From Sorghum bicolor (taxonomy: Eukaryota; Streptophyta; Magnoliopsida; Poales; Poaceae), in assembly GCF_000003195.3 (NCBI RefSeq), contig NC_012870.2, forward strand, positions 9,912,501-9,976,500: a stretch of 64,000 nucleotides of DNA, read 5' to 3'. Positions 1 through 16,933 of this stretch are shown piece by piece (the first letter of the stretch is position 1; each line of letters starts with the position of its first letter). Below the pieces are notes generated by a model. It saw only the letters and a program-made list of their open reading frames with translations. It had not been told where the DNA came from and did no database searches. Position numbers and translations under genes: made by a program.

Positions 1-1384
1 ATTGACCTCCTTCCAGGGGGGCAAAGAATGGAAAAGGTGATTTCACCTTTTTTTTGGGTGCCTTCCAGGGACAGTGGGGACTAAATAAAGGGAAAGCAAC
101 GTGAAAAGGAGATAAGGCTTTTTATGAAGGATTATATGAGTGTAGAAAGATGATATGATATTTAAAAATGTAAAACAACAAACATACAATTATATGGAAA
201 CAGCACGCAGTAAAAAACAACAACAACTAATGGACACATCACCAAACGCACGCACTCTAGCAGGTAGCTAGAGACGACAACTCATTCGTGAGATTAACTA
301 CATATATTGACCTGTCTTTTAGTGATTTGGATGCGTTGGATGGAATTTGCAACCATAAGAAAACATAACCATACTAAACGCAAGGTGCCAAAAGTTGACG
401 GATTAGTCAACTGCTAACCGCTGCTTCGGGACGATCAGAAACCACTGAAAAATCTGAAAGGGAATTTAGTACAGCACTGCACTTATTACTACCAACGTAC
501 GTAGTAGTATACTAGGCACAGCTTCACTAAACACGTGTGGAACAAAATGAACAAGGAGTATATATATCACAGCATCTAATCATGACATCTGTTCCATTTA
601 GCATTATTTGTCGCTCTGTGCAGCACGCAGCAGTGGCACATTATCAGCTTCACCCACCACGCCCGCCACGAGGGTCGACGGCGACCTAGCCTGCCGCGCC
701 AGCCTGGCTCGCAGCTGCAGCATGCCCCCCTACGCCCAGGAGCCGCTTCTGAGAACGTACGTAGAGTGTGTACCACTGTATCTTGTGTTATCAAAGTATA
801 ACTACTACTGTACGGAGTAGTTTAGAGTTTTTGACTTCGTTATGATCTTCCGTGATCTTCGATAAGATTCCTTCTTTTTATATGTATATGAATATGTATA
901 TGTACATACATACGGAGTACATACAAAAAAAAATCTTCCATGATGCGCCTAGCTGTGATTAAAACTGGAATCAGAAAGCCAGCGGTTCTTTGTCTCTGGC
1001 GAAGAGGTGATGTCTGCGCTGCTTGCTCGACTGCTTGCACGCAGCGAAGCGGTGTTAACCAGGCTGCCGGCCATTTAGTTGTTTGGATTTTGTTGTTTGG
1101 ATTTTGTCGGATTCACCTCAATCTATATCTGTTGGAGTGGACTAGAGTGAAGTTTAATTCAAATTCTACTTCAATTCATCTCAATACACGTGGATTGATT
1201 GAATCCGACTATATGCAAACAAGGCCTAAAATGTTCTTTGTGCTCAGGACTACTGTGCTCAAGTCCACGTCTGCACCTGGATAACTCAAAGGCTGACGAC
1301 GACTCGTGGGCTGAGGCGAGCCACCGAGGTCTCTCCGTCTCGGCAGATGCTCTCACGAGTCCATCCAAATCTCCCGCAGTAGTA

Positions 1385-1626
1385 GGCCTTGTTTAGTTCA
1401 CCTAAAAAGCAAAAAGTTTTCAAGATTTCCCGTCACATTGAATCTTGCGGCACATGCATGAAGCATTAAATATAAACGAAAGCAAAAACTAATTACACAG
1501 TTTAGCTGGAAATCGCGAGACGAATCTTTTGATCCTAGTTAGTCCATAATTGGATAATATTTGTCACAAACAAACGAAAGTGCTACAGTACCAAAATCCG
1601 AAATCTTTTCGGAACTAAACAAGGCC
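1385..1626. mobile_element. Tourist-like MITE with GTA target duplication
   Basis: A 242-bp element with inverted ends GGCCTTGTTTAGTTC / GAACTAAACAAGGCC. It is flanked by GTA at 1382-1384 and at 1627-1629. The interior carries signature stretches shared with several other elements in this window (CGTCACATTGAATCTT, GCATTAAATATA, GAGACGAATCTTTTGA). A 3-bp target duplication and GGCC-starting ends fit PIF/Harbinger (Tourist-type) MITEs. The superfamily is inferred; the inverted repeat and the duplication are read directly. Confidence 0.85.
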
Positions 1627-1798
1627 GTAGTAGTACGTGTTTACCTTAACTGATTACTGTACGTCCTTACCGAAAAGTTCGCAGATTTATAGTGGCCTTA
1701 TTTTTCAGATAAGTCTCCTGCGTGATGCATGCGGATCAGCACAGGCGCCAACCAATCCGTATTCAGTAAGCAGTCGCCATTAGGTGAAGGTCTGCATG

Positions 1799-1886
1799 AT
1801 TGCATCTACCACTTTTTTTTTTTGAAAAAGATTGCATCTACCACTTTTTTTTTTTTGAAAAAGATTGCATCTACCAGTTTTTTTAT
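1799..1886. repeat. T-rich tandem repeat, 2-3 copies of 32-33 bp
   Basis: The unit ATTGCATCTACCAC, a run of T, then GAAAAAG occurs at 1799-1830 and 1831-1863. A third, partial and diverged copy starts at 1864. Confidence 0.85.
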
Positions 1887-2730
1887 AAGGCATCTACTAG
1901 TACATACCGCCTCGAGGTCAACAGTTTCCACTGCCCTGATGAGTACTCTGTTTTTTTTTTTTTTGCTCGACTCCACTGCTGGTGTTAGGATCCTCAAATC
2001 ATTTTCTCCCGTTATTAATCAACTTGATATTCTTGATGTGCCTATAAATATATTAGCATTACTCTTAGTTTCTGAGTAATGGCATTTACAATGCAAATAA
2101 TTTTTTTTTCCGCTATAGGCTGAAATAGTTGAAGAGATCTTTTTTTTTTGTATGTTATCAATTTCCATGTTATTGAATTCGTCAGTTTGCCAATAATCTT
2201 GTTCAATTTCAGATCTATATATCATCATCAACCATGCTTGCCATTTCTCCTATCATGTTTTTTTAAAGATAGTTTACTTTTGATGCCGTTACATATTTGT
2301 ATTGCTTTTAAATATAATAAAAATGTTTAGTTTTATGTACCTTATATGGTATTCTTGACTCTGATATTGACCACTCAGTTTGTGGTACAAAGATTCCATC
2401 CAGATCCTTAAGGCTCGTACTTTGTGTTATTTGTTTATTAATAACAATGATTATTATTTATTAAAAATATAACATAACTAAATTGATAAGCATATACAAT
2501 TTTACATCATTCATATTTCAATTATCATCTGTGTCAATGTTTGCTTTTCTCCCAATGCAAGTCTGTCTCCTATATTGTGATAGATTGTTGTTGGCTTTTA
2601 CGGGTTGCTGTTGTTTGATGGGTCCTTTTCTTATTTTAGTTTTTGGGTTGTACTGTTTTCGTTGGTTGCACAAAAATTACAATAGATTTTGTCTGTGTGG
2701 GCCTCTTTTAGAAGTCCATTGTTTTGGAGA

Positions 2731-2940
2731 CAGCCAACAACCGTGTGCTATAGCTTGTTATAAATCACACAATTTTTTCTCTGTTGTAAACCATGTATTT
2801 TGTAGGCAACCAACAACCATGTGCTAGTTTGTGCTAAAACACACGATTTTTTCTCTGTAACAAATCGTGTGTTTTGCAGTTAGCAAACAATCATGTGTTA
2901 GATTTTGCTAAAACACACAGACTCTAAAAATGCTACTCTT
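2731..2940. repeat. 75-bp tandem repeat, about 2.8 copies
   Basis: Copies start near 2731, 2806 and 2881. They share CAACAACCATGTGCTAG followed by AAAACACACGATTTTTTCTC and an inverted partner (AAATCGTGTGTTTTG). Each unit can therefore fold on itself as well as repeat in tandem. The copies have diverged. No coding role is evident. Confidence 0.75.
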
Positions 2941-4131
2941 GCTGAGCAAGGTGAAGATTTGTGTGTAGACAATCAACGATTTAATGGATAATAAGATAAA
3001 GTGCTCAGAGAAAATTTCATGAAACAAAAATGAGCATAGAGATAACCAATCACCAGACGACGAAACTTTATCCATTTGACGATCAACGCTTAATTTTCAC
3101 GCACACTACAGAAAGTACTTGTTGTATGACCTGTGAACCGTCGTGTCATGCTATCAAACAATCTATGCTATGACTTTCTCACGCACATCACAAAACAACC
3201 AGTTGCTTAATTGACTTTGCTTGGAGATGATCTGTGGACCATCCACGCCATAGCACTGAACCGTCCTCGCTACGCGATCAAACCAATCCAAAGGTCTTCC
3301 TTAAAAGAAACCAATCCAAAAGCTCCTTCTCAAAACGGTTAAGTCAGGACTATCTGCCCTAACAGAGGTGGACAGTCTACAGTTAACAATCAGTTAGCCC
3401 TTTTCAAATCTTTCTTTTTGCATTTTTCAAGCGTCACTCATCTCTATACATGCAATGGAATCACTTTGCAAATTGGCACTAGAGAACCATCAAATAAACG
3501 AACACTAATAACTCTTGGTAGTATGACTATCTAGTCTACTAGAATAACCCAGTCATATTTCATCATCTAATTACCTCATGAAACCTATCGCTTTACCTTT
3601 GTCTTAAGCTAACCATCATATTTATACACCATATATGACATCTTATGTAACTCATTTTTTAAGTGGGCCAATCTTCCTTTGTAAAAAAAAACATGGTCAT
3701 TATTTACACAAAAAATGAAACAACTTAGGGACCTAGATACTTTCAACTACCTCTGGTCAGTAAAAACCTATGATAACAAACATTAATAACCTCTGATCTT
3801 ATACTTTCAATACGTATATAAGTTATAAGTTATATGCGTTGATTTGTTCCAAAGATTTTAGTTAGATATACGTATTGAATACCACGTGAAATCAAAGTTG
3901 TGACCGAGGAAGTACAGCGAGACTAGGAAGAGAGTACTCCAACTCCAAGAACAAGAATCTTAAAATGGGGAGGCTAGCTAGTGATTGCAACAATCACTTC
4001 AGTTATTACATACGTGGTAGTAATTCGATTCACCGGGCCACACGATTACACAAAAACACACTAGTAGTTATTACACATGGCGTCGTGCACACGACTGCTT
4101 ATTCATGCATGTACCAGCTCGTACCAATCGC

Positions 4132-8993
<4,862 letters not shown>

Positions 8994-9447
8994 TGAATGG
9001 ATTTTCATAGTGTCATGCATATTTAATAAGGTGCCACATCATCAGATCTACATTTTTTACATGAAACGAAGAGGAGAGAGAAGATATTCGTTTCATCCCC
9101 ACGACACGAGCTGAGCAGCGTTACCAAAGCCGTGAAACGCGACGAAACTCCCATTGAGAGGCTCCTTTCGTTTCATCGAGTCCGATTTTCTTCTTCGTTC
9201 GTGCATGCATCACGGTGGACGCCGGCCAGAGGACCTTCGTTGCGGACGTGACCTCCGTCACGGGAGCCGGCCGCGGGAGGGGAAGCCAACTGCGACCTCC
9301 GTCGCGGGTGCCGTCGTTGTGGTGCGGAGCCGCCTCCGTCACTGTCGCGAGCGAGACTACCTCCGCCACTGCGAAATCCTCTGTCCGCTATTGGAGCAGT
9401 CGTGTCACGGTTGCCTCTGTCGCCAACAGGTCCTCCGCCTCGCCGGC

Positions 9448-9680
9448 GTTGGACGCGCAGGCTCTGCCTCCGCCGGACGCGCGAGCTCCGCCTCCGCCTG
9501 ACGCGCAGGCTAGCTCCGCCTCCGCCGGACGCGCGGGCTCTGCCTTCACCGGACATGCGAGCCGGACGTACAGGCTCCACGTCTGCCAGACGCGAGCTCC
9601 GCCTTTGCCGGACACGCGAGCTCCGCCTCCGCCTCACACGCGGGCTGGCTCTGCCTCCGCTTTCACCGGACATGCGAGTT
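9448..9680. repeat. GC-rich degenerate minisatellite, about 24-bp unit
   Basis: About nine degenerate copies of a unit like GCCGGACGCGCGAGCTCCGC followed by CTCC. Several long overlapping reading frames on both strands run through it and give Ala/Arg/Ser/Pro-rich products, as expected of a GC-rich repeat. No gene is supported. The patch stands out sharply from the AT-rich surroundings. Confidence 0.7.
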
Positions 9681-10271
9681 CGTCAAGCCACAGTGACGAG
9701 AAGGATGCGGCCTCCACTCCATGCTCGGCCAGATCCATGGGAGTCGCGGTGACAAGAATGATGCGAGGAAGAGAGAGATGATAGGGACAGGTGGGACCCG
9801 TGAATAATAAAATAAACCATGAAATCGTCTTATGAAATTTTGCATTGTGGAAAAGATCTATTTCATGTTAAAGTTTTATATATTGGAAACTGGGAGATGA
9901 AACTCTCCATTGAGACTGGCCTAAATCAATGAATCTAGGTCCGCGCCATTCCATTCGATGAGCCTTACCAGTTATTACAAAGATAAATTTCTTTTTTCAC
10001 TTGTGCCGGACCAGTTCCTTTTGTGTTCCCTTCCTATGGGGTAATTTTTATCGTGGCCTAGATCGGCCAGTTCAAAGTTCTTTTTTTGTTTTCAGATAGC
10101 AACAAAGTTTGCTAGAGATATATGTATAGACAACAGGATAGAAGCGCCTTGTTGTATGCGATATATAACAATAAAGTTTGCTAGAGATATAAAGAAAGTT
10201 CTTTTCGAAAAGCAAGAATGACAGTTATTTTGGGATAGAGGGAGTACACTCCGAATTCAAAAACTATGTGT

Positions 10272-10520
10272 GAGGCATTGTTTAGTTACATCCGAAATTT
10301 AAAAACGTTTTAAGATTCTTCGTCACATTGAATTTTGTTGCATATGCATGGAACATTAAATATAGACAAAAAATAACTAATTGTATAGTTTACCTATAAT
10401 TTACGAGACGAATCTTTTGAGTTTAGTTAGTTTATGGTTGGACAATAATTATCGAATACAAATGCAAAATGATATAGTAACCAAAAACTTTTGAGCAACT
10501 AGGAAATTAAACAATGCCTC
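10272..10520. mobile_element. Tourist-like MITE, diverged ends
   Basis: Inverted ends GAGGCATTGTTTAGTT / AATTAAACAATGCCTC enclose the same interior signatures as the 1385 element (CGTCACATTGAATTTTGTTG, GAACATTAAATATAGAC, GAGACGAATCTTTTGAG). Flanking trinucleotides no longer match, so this is probably an older copy. Confidence 0.75.
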
Positions 10521-10547
10521 GTTGAAGAATAGTTTCATGCAAAAGAT

Positions 10548-10956
10548 AGCATGTGTGTGTGAGAGCGTAATCAATGCGGTTCGGGCCTTGTTTACTTCGC
10601 GAAATTTTCTAAACTTTGACCACTATAACACTTTTGTTTATATTTAATAAATTATTTTCTAAATATATATTAATTAGGCTAAAAAATTTATCAAATAAAT
10701 TATAGAAAAACTGTATAATTAGTTTTTTATTATCTATATTTAATATTTTATATATGCGATTAAAAATTTTATGTGATGAGAAATTTTGAAAATTTTAGAT
10801 ATTAGGCCGGAGAAACGTGAATGGTGTATGGATGCGCCTGCGTGTACCTACGCCGTCGGCCTTCGTCCCGCCGCGGCTCGGTTGGCCGTACGTATGGGGC
10901 CATCGGCCCCGACGGCGACGTGCCAGCACAGCACCGACTCGTGTTGCGCGTGTCAT
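10548..10956. repeat. Lipoxygenase upstream segment, copy B, interrupted by a MITE
   Basis: A diverged copy of 8745-8993. The same blocks appear in order: GTGTGTGTGAGAGCGTAATC and ATGCGGTTC, then an insertion of about 215 bp, then ATTAGGCC, AACGTGAATGGTG, ACGCCGTCGGCC, GTATGGGGCCATCGGCCCCG and CTCGTGTTGCGCGTGTC. No lipoxygenase coding sequence accompanies this copy. Confidence 0.75.
10584..10800. mobile_element. Tourist-like MITE inserted in the duplicated segment
   Basis: It begins GGCCTTGTTTACTTCGCGAAATTTT and has a weak inverted counterpart at the right (GAAATTTTGAAAATTTTAG). It sits exactly where copy B departs from copy A, so the empty site is preserved in copy A. The right terminus has decayed and is approximate. 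Confidence 0.6.
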
Positions 10957-13084
10957 AGTACACAGTTACCAACGACTATGATTGGTGTTCACTGTTCACG
11001 GGACCGGCTCGCGCGCGCGGACGCGGCCGGCCGGCAGTCCGTGTGTGCGCATGCGGCTCGCGGGCCGCGAGATCAGCAAAAGGCGCGGCAATAATACAAT
11101 GCAGCATGTACATGTTCAGCATTGCTTATCTGGATCATCTAAATGTGCTCTGAGATTCGTGTTGCTGCACTTCTCTCAACTGTGTTCACACTTCTCTCCA
11201 TTGTTTCACATATTTCGATGCATATTCAACGGTGTAGATAGAAAAATCTAATATGATTTTCATATTTTCAAATTCAATAACTTAAAAGTTATTAATAATT
11301 TATATTCTCAATGTTTGATCTAAATTTTGTTTAAAACAACTTTTTTATAAGTGTGGAGGGAATATGCAACGGTATTTTTTTTACATATGGACACCCCACT
11401 CCTAATAGGATATTAATAATAATTTCTATCTCCATTAAATAAGATGATATCTAAGCAAAATGCTAATATGCTAGCTCAATCAATGAGAAAAGAGGAAACC
11501 GTTCCTTAAAAGGAAAACGACGTCTACACTTGACCCGATGCGCAAAGAAATTGTGATATCGCTGTTAGGGAAAAAACAACCGGTTTCTACAGGTGGGGCC
11601 TGTGCTCGCTCCGCTCGCTACCATGGGATCTCGCCGGAGTTGCCGCGCTGGCTGTGCCCGTGCGTTGCCGCTAAAACTCGTCGGAGCTGCCTCGTTCGCG
11701 TGCGCCACTTCGTTGTCCGTTGGAGTCACCTTGCTCACGCACGCTGCTGACCTCCATGGAACTCGTCGGAGATGCCTCGCTTGCGTGCCTCGCCACGTTG
11801 GAACACGCTACCGCGGGGAGTAGCCGAAGCCGCCACGTCGGGCTCGCTCACTCGTGCTAGCCTCACTTTCTGTAGCTCCAAAAATAAGCTCAAACCATTC
11901 CTAATGGAGATATATCAAAATTCTTTCCTGAACCATGACATTGTCAGTTTTCCCTACTAAGATTTTTATTCCAATACAAGCATTGTCCATAGACCATAGC
12001 TAAGCATTTAATCAATCAATGATATGGAAAATGGATATTAGATTTGTTGATTGCAAATCTAGCAGCAAGTTTAAATTATAATAGTTAAAATTATTAGCTA
12101 ATTATCGATCAAAGATTTTAGAAATTTAAAATTTAGATATGCTTGTGCGTCTTGTAAAAGATGGAGGAGGGACTATCGCACAAGTTGTACACTTATGCTG
12201 CTATTTACTCCTCACTCTTTTGAGTGTCATTATCAAAAAAAAATCTCCTAGAATCATCCAAAATCTAAGCATTTTAAGCTTTACCAAGTTTGTTAGAAAG
12301 AGCAATAACATCTATCATATCAAACAAGTATCCTACAAAAATATATTTTACGATGTATAGTGATACTAATTTATTCTTATAAAATATTGATGTATATTTG
12401 ATTAAACTCCAAACAATTTGATTACTTCAGACAGACAGGCATCTTTAGTTAAGTTTTGACACAAATTGGCACGAGCGGCGAGCGCTACCTTTTGTTAAGA
12501 GTGCAGGACCAAGTTTAGAAGCCCATTTCTCAAAAACCAGCAGATGTACGCTTTCCGTAGCGAGACTACAGGAAACAACTGAAGGAAGGCAAGAAACGGG
12601 GTTGGCACATGTTTTTCACTCGTAGCGATAGCGACGGCCGTACTCAGCAGCCCGTGTCAGATCATTTCAGCAGCAAATGGTCGGTCGTCCTTGGTGTGTG
12701 TTGGTTGAGAAAACGTACGTGACGAGCCCATCAGGAAAGGAGACTCGATCTTTCCCCGGATCCAGCTCGCCCACGGACTCACGGTGATGTAGTAATACGT
12801 ACTAGCCTTATCGGATCTACTACCATTATTATTTTATCGTCTTAGCAGCCATCGTTATTCTATTCTTGCAAGGAATCTCAATTGTGAATTCCGCTCTATA
12901 ATCTAGTACCAGCTTGATGCCTACTATAATATGTGAAATTATAAAAAGCATCTCACCAAATATGCCTACTATAATATCTTCTGCCAAATTGGACAATTAA
13001 TTTGACCAACCCCGTCTTGCATGATTTTTGAATGATGATTGACTTGTACAATACATGCCACTATATATTGTACATTAGTACTAA

Positions 13085-13317
13085 GGCTTTGTTTAGTTTG
13101 CAAAAATTTTTAAGATTCTCCGTCACATCAAATCTTTGGTCGCATGCATAAAGCATTAAATATAGATGAAAATAAAAACTAATTGCACAGTTTATATATA
13201 ATTTGTGAGATAAATCTTTTGAGCCTAGTTACTCCTTGTTTGGACAATGTTTGTCAAATAAAAACGAAAGCGCTATAGTAGCCAAAAACGAATTTTTTTT
13301 GCGAACTAAACAAGGCC
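13085..13317. mobile_element. Tourist-like MITE with TAA target duplication
   Basis: Ends GGCTTTGTTTAGTTTGC / GCGAACTAAACAAGGCC with TAA at 13082-13084 and 13318-13320. The interior signatures (CTCCGTCACATCAAATCTT, GCATTAAATATAGATG) match the family. TAA is the classic Tourist/PIF-Harbinger target. Confidence 0.88.
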
Positions 13318-15602
13318 TAAAACACAAGTTGATGATCTCTTAATTAACATTACATGGAAACAAAACTAATTTCGGTACAAAACCGATGGAGAAATACAAA
13401 CTACTGACATGAAAACTGAAAAAAAGAATTGAATTATTAATAGATTACTTTCCAATTCCTCTCAATTTATTGCATATATATATTAGTAAGAAGAGATTGG
13501 AGAAGCCCTAGATGTGCCAACACACACAAAATAGTTTTGGATAATTCATTTGTTCGTAAAATCCTTCAATTCATTTAACACATCATAATTTAGGCTAGAT
13601 TCGAATGACATGTCAAGCATATAACAATTAATGGATTTCTAAATGGAATTCACACTGTATGTTGGAATGGAATCAGGTCGATCTATCATTACATATATTA
13701 TACAAATATATGATATCTACATAAATAATAATACACTAGTGCAACAAACTAGGCCACTATTTTTGGTTGTTGAGTTAATAGCAGTAAAATGCTTCACCCA
13801 TTTGCTGACTACATGAAAACTCAAGAATACAAAGATTAAGTGCAAGAGATATACATTTAAAAAGAGTACTTACCTGTACGTTTCGCTGAAATTTAAATGT
13901 TGTAAAAGAGAAAACACACTGCAGAATAGGACGGTAGTACGAAATGGTTAAACTGAATGGATATAAGATGAAAGAGTGCATGTGAAATAGTAGTGAATTC
14001 TATATTTCCATAACCACAACAGAGATGCATCGTGTTAGTTTCAGTAAAACAGATAGCTAGATACATAAGACGGCGGGGTAGATACACACTGTTAGTTTTA
14101 GTCAAACAAGTACTAATCGCTCGATCCCCTTTCGTTGTCGATATGCATTTCTTTATGGCGGATGCTTGTGTACCGATTGTTATTATAAGCAGCACGCGAT
14201 GCACGACTCCGACTCGACAAGGGACCCTCTTTTCATTGGCGTGTCCTCTCTATTATTATCGGTCCCGGCAGGCCGCCCTCTGCATCGATCACGTAGCACA
14301 TGGATACATGTATCACGTACGGGGATGATGGCAGTCTGGCAGATATTTCATATAGGTCCACATGCATGAGATGCATGCATCCCACGCCCTAGCAAAGTTA
14401 ACTTGCATGATGTATGCGTGGTACTGGTATAAGTTAACTTGCTAGCTGAGAACTGCTGGGAATGTCTGGTTGATGACTTTCTTTTATAGTGGTTATAATG
14501 CAACCTACGCATCACATGGTTGCTCGTATTTTTTTTTATTTGGATGGAGATTTAGCGGTGTTATTCTTTCAATAACAGGTGATGTGTTCATCTACATCAA
14601 TGCGTTTGGCTTTGCACCTGCATTTGTACAATTGGTAATTTTAATACAGATTAGGTAGAGGCCTCCCTTCCCGACTTTCTAAAAAAACGTCAAGGCATTT
14701 GTAATGACTTTGTTAATTTTAAGGTTAGACTTTTGAAGATGCTCATAGAGATAGAATGTAGTACTACTATTTTTTTGTTAAAATTATTAGCTAATTCTTT
14801 AGTCCACTAGTAATTAGCTAAACCTAGCTAATTAAGACTAACAGGAAAATTTAAAACGTACCTCCTGTTGGTATGCTGCGGGCCAAGAGGCAGAAACGTT
14901 TTTGTGTGAGAATAGTACTATCTAGTTTTTTTTTTGAACTTTTAGGGTGAAACTCTGTTTTTATAGAAAACAAGAGAATATTAGTACTATCTATTGGCCC
15001 TTGAATCCAAATAGCGCATGCACTCTTCTCGTTTCGTGTGGATTCAAACCTTTTAAAGATTGATCAGATATATATAAAAAAAATATTAATATTTATGATG
15101 TACAATAATTAGGTTAAGTTTAGAGTATACTTACACAATATACTTATTTGGAGATACAAATATTGATATGTTTTTGTTAATCCTTATCCATCCAAAGGAT
15201 CTTAAGTAATTTAAACTTTAGTCCTTCCAAGTAGTAGACTAACAATTCGTTCTAGTTCTTTATAAAAAAAAAGTTCCAGTTGTTAAATAGACCCTAAATC
15301 TAGCATGGCACTTTGCTGATTTTTGTCGTTTATGATCATTGCATTTTAGTACTGGAATATCAGCTGCACCTATCATCATTACATAACAGCGATTGCGCCT
15401 TATCTCTCTTAGCGAATCAATTGCGCGCACAATTATGTGGTTGTTACACTTGCCAACCCGTCAACATTCTACATTTCTATTACTACCTGCCACGATCATA
15501 TAGTTGCTTGGTTCCCATATGAGAAGTCGGTAACACCGTTTCCAGAGTCCAAGCATGAACTAAAGAAGCAAGTAAGTAAAAATAGGCTGACTTTTAGAAG
15601 CA

Positions 15603-15963
15603 AGAGCATCTCCAACAACTTGGTAAAATTCACTTGTCAAATCTTGAGTTATAGCAAGTTGCTAATTTGTTTAGCAAAAGAAAAAAGGATGTGTCTCCAA
15701 TAAGTTGCTATTCTCACTTGGTAAAAATAGAGGATGACAGATGGGACCCGCTCACTTGGTAAAAGAATATGTGTCTCCAACAAGTTGCGCTCGGGATAGC
15801 AACTTGAGATAGCAACTTGACAAATCTCGGCAGTAGAAACCTCTGGATAGCAACTTGGGAAATTTAGCAAGTTGAGATAAGGAGTTGTTGGAGGAGGATT
15901 TTTATGCTTTTAGCAAATTTGGTAGGATAGTATGTTGAAATACCAAGTTGTTGGAGATGCTCT
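15603..15963. mobile_element. MITE with 23-bp perfect terminal inverted repeats
   Basis: The 361-bp element starts AGAGCATCTCCAACAACT and ends with the exact inverse. The match extends through TTGGTA for 23 bp. The inside contains repeated AGCAACTTG / CAAGTTGCTA motifs in both orientations, so much of the element can fold on itself. The GAGCATCTCCAAC end type is widespread in grasses. No target duplication is obvious, so the superfamily is left open. Confidence 0.8.
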
Positions 15964-16933
15964 AATATACTTCTTAAAATTTGACACACTTAAATTGTAA
16001 TATGTATTTTCCTAGGACGGTCCAGCTTGTTAGGTCAACCTCTTTCAACGTTCGATAGAAGCGTGTTGTATGTTTGTTTAAACTCTTCTACTTGATACAA
16101 TGATATGCAAAACTTTTACATATTCAAAAAAAATGCAATTTATAGGTGACTAAAAAAAGTCATAGTGAAAGATCAAGTTGTATGAGGCGCGGTAAGAGTA
16201 GACAAGCCAGAAGACAACAGAAGATAAATAAAAAAAAAGAATAGTAAAACCTTCCTCTTGTGGAAGAAAACAACAGAAGAAAACACGAGTCTATTTGATT
16301 TAGTTATGAGCTACGAAAAAGTAGGTGGAGATTATGTGCTATAGAAAAAATTATAAGTTGTATAGTTTAAACAACTATAAAACATACTCTCTTTATCTCT
16401 CTTCAAATCAAACAGTAGTAAAACATCTCTTTATTTCCACCTAGTTGGAAAAAGCAAAAAAAAAAAAGGCCTAAGGTGCAATTAAAATTGTACTGTATGA
16501 AAACAGTTGCTTTTGAAAAAGCGACTTGTGATTTTATTTGTTTGATTGGCATTCCACTTTTTAACAAAAGCAATTTTCAGAAACTAAATCAAACACAGCC
16601 TAAGTAGCTTGGACAGGTTGATGATTTGAACACTAACAAGAGTGAAAGACAGCTTCATCGAGAATTCCCCGAGGATTTTAGCAATAACAAACTATCTTAC
16701 TTACAAACAAAGCAGGTTCACAAATGACATGTAATACTTTCACCAGACAATTATCATCCGGTACGACTTTTGTTCTCAACGGCAATGCCATTTGACAATA
16801 CATACATACATACATTTAAACCAAAGTTTGTGCTTATACTTACAACAATCCGGATTGTACAATATACACATCAAACAATAACCATCATCGAGCACCAATG
16901 TCTTAACATATGCCACTGATCTGAAATCTGAAT

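Larger units (their letters stand above)
1..4131. other. Intergenic region, 3' side of the lipoxygenase
   Basis: No gene could be supported here. The stretch is AT-rich and its reading frames are short and resemble nothing I recognise. It holds one complete MITE (1385-1626), a T-rich 32-33 bp tandem repeat (about 1799-1886) and a 75-bp tandem repeat (about 2731-2940). A moderately GC-rich patch at about 610-760 has open frames on both strands but no recognisable protein. The last few hundred bases before 4131 should contain the lipoxygenase 3' UTR, which lies on the minus strand. Confidence 0.6.

Noticed and set aside
9173..9781. Overlapping frames of 115-188 codons on both strands
   Set aside because: They arise from the GC-rich degenerate repeat; no domain, splice pattern or conserved motif.
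9066..9920. Possible Pack-MULE bounded by GAAACTC...CATTGAGA motifs
   Set aside because: The left and right motifs lie in the same orientation, not inverted, and no target duplication was found.
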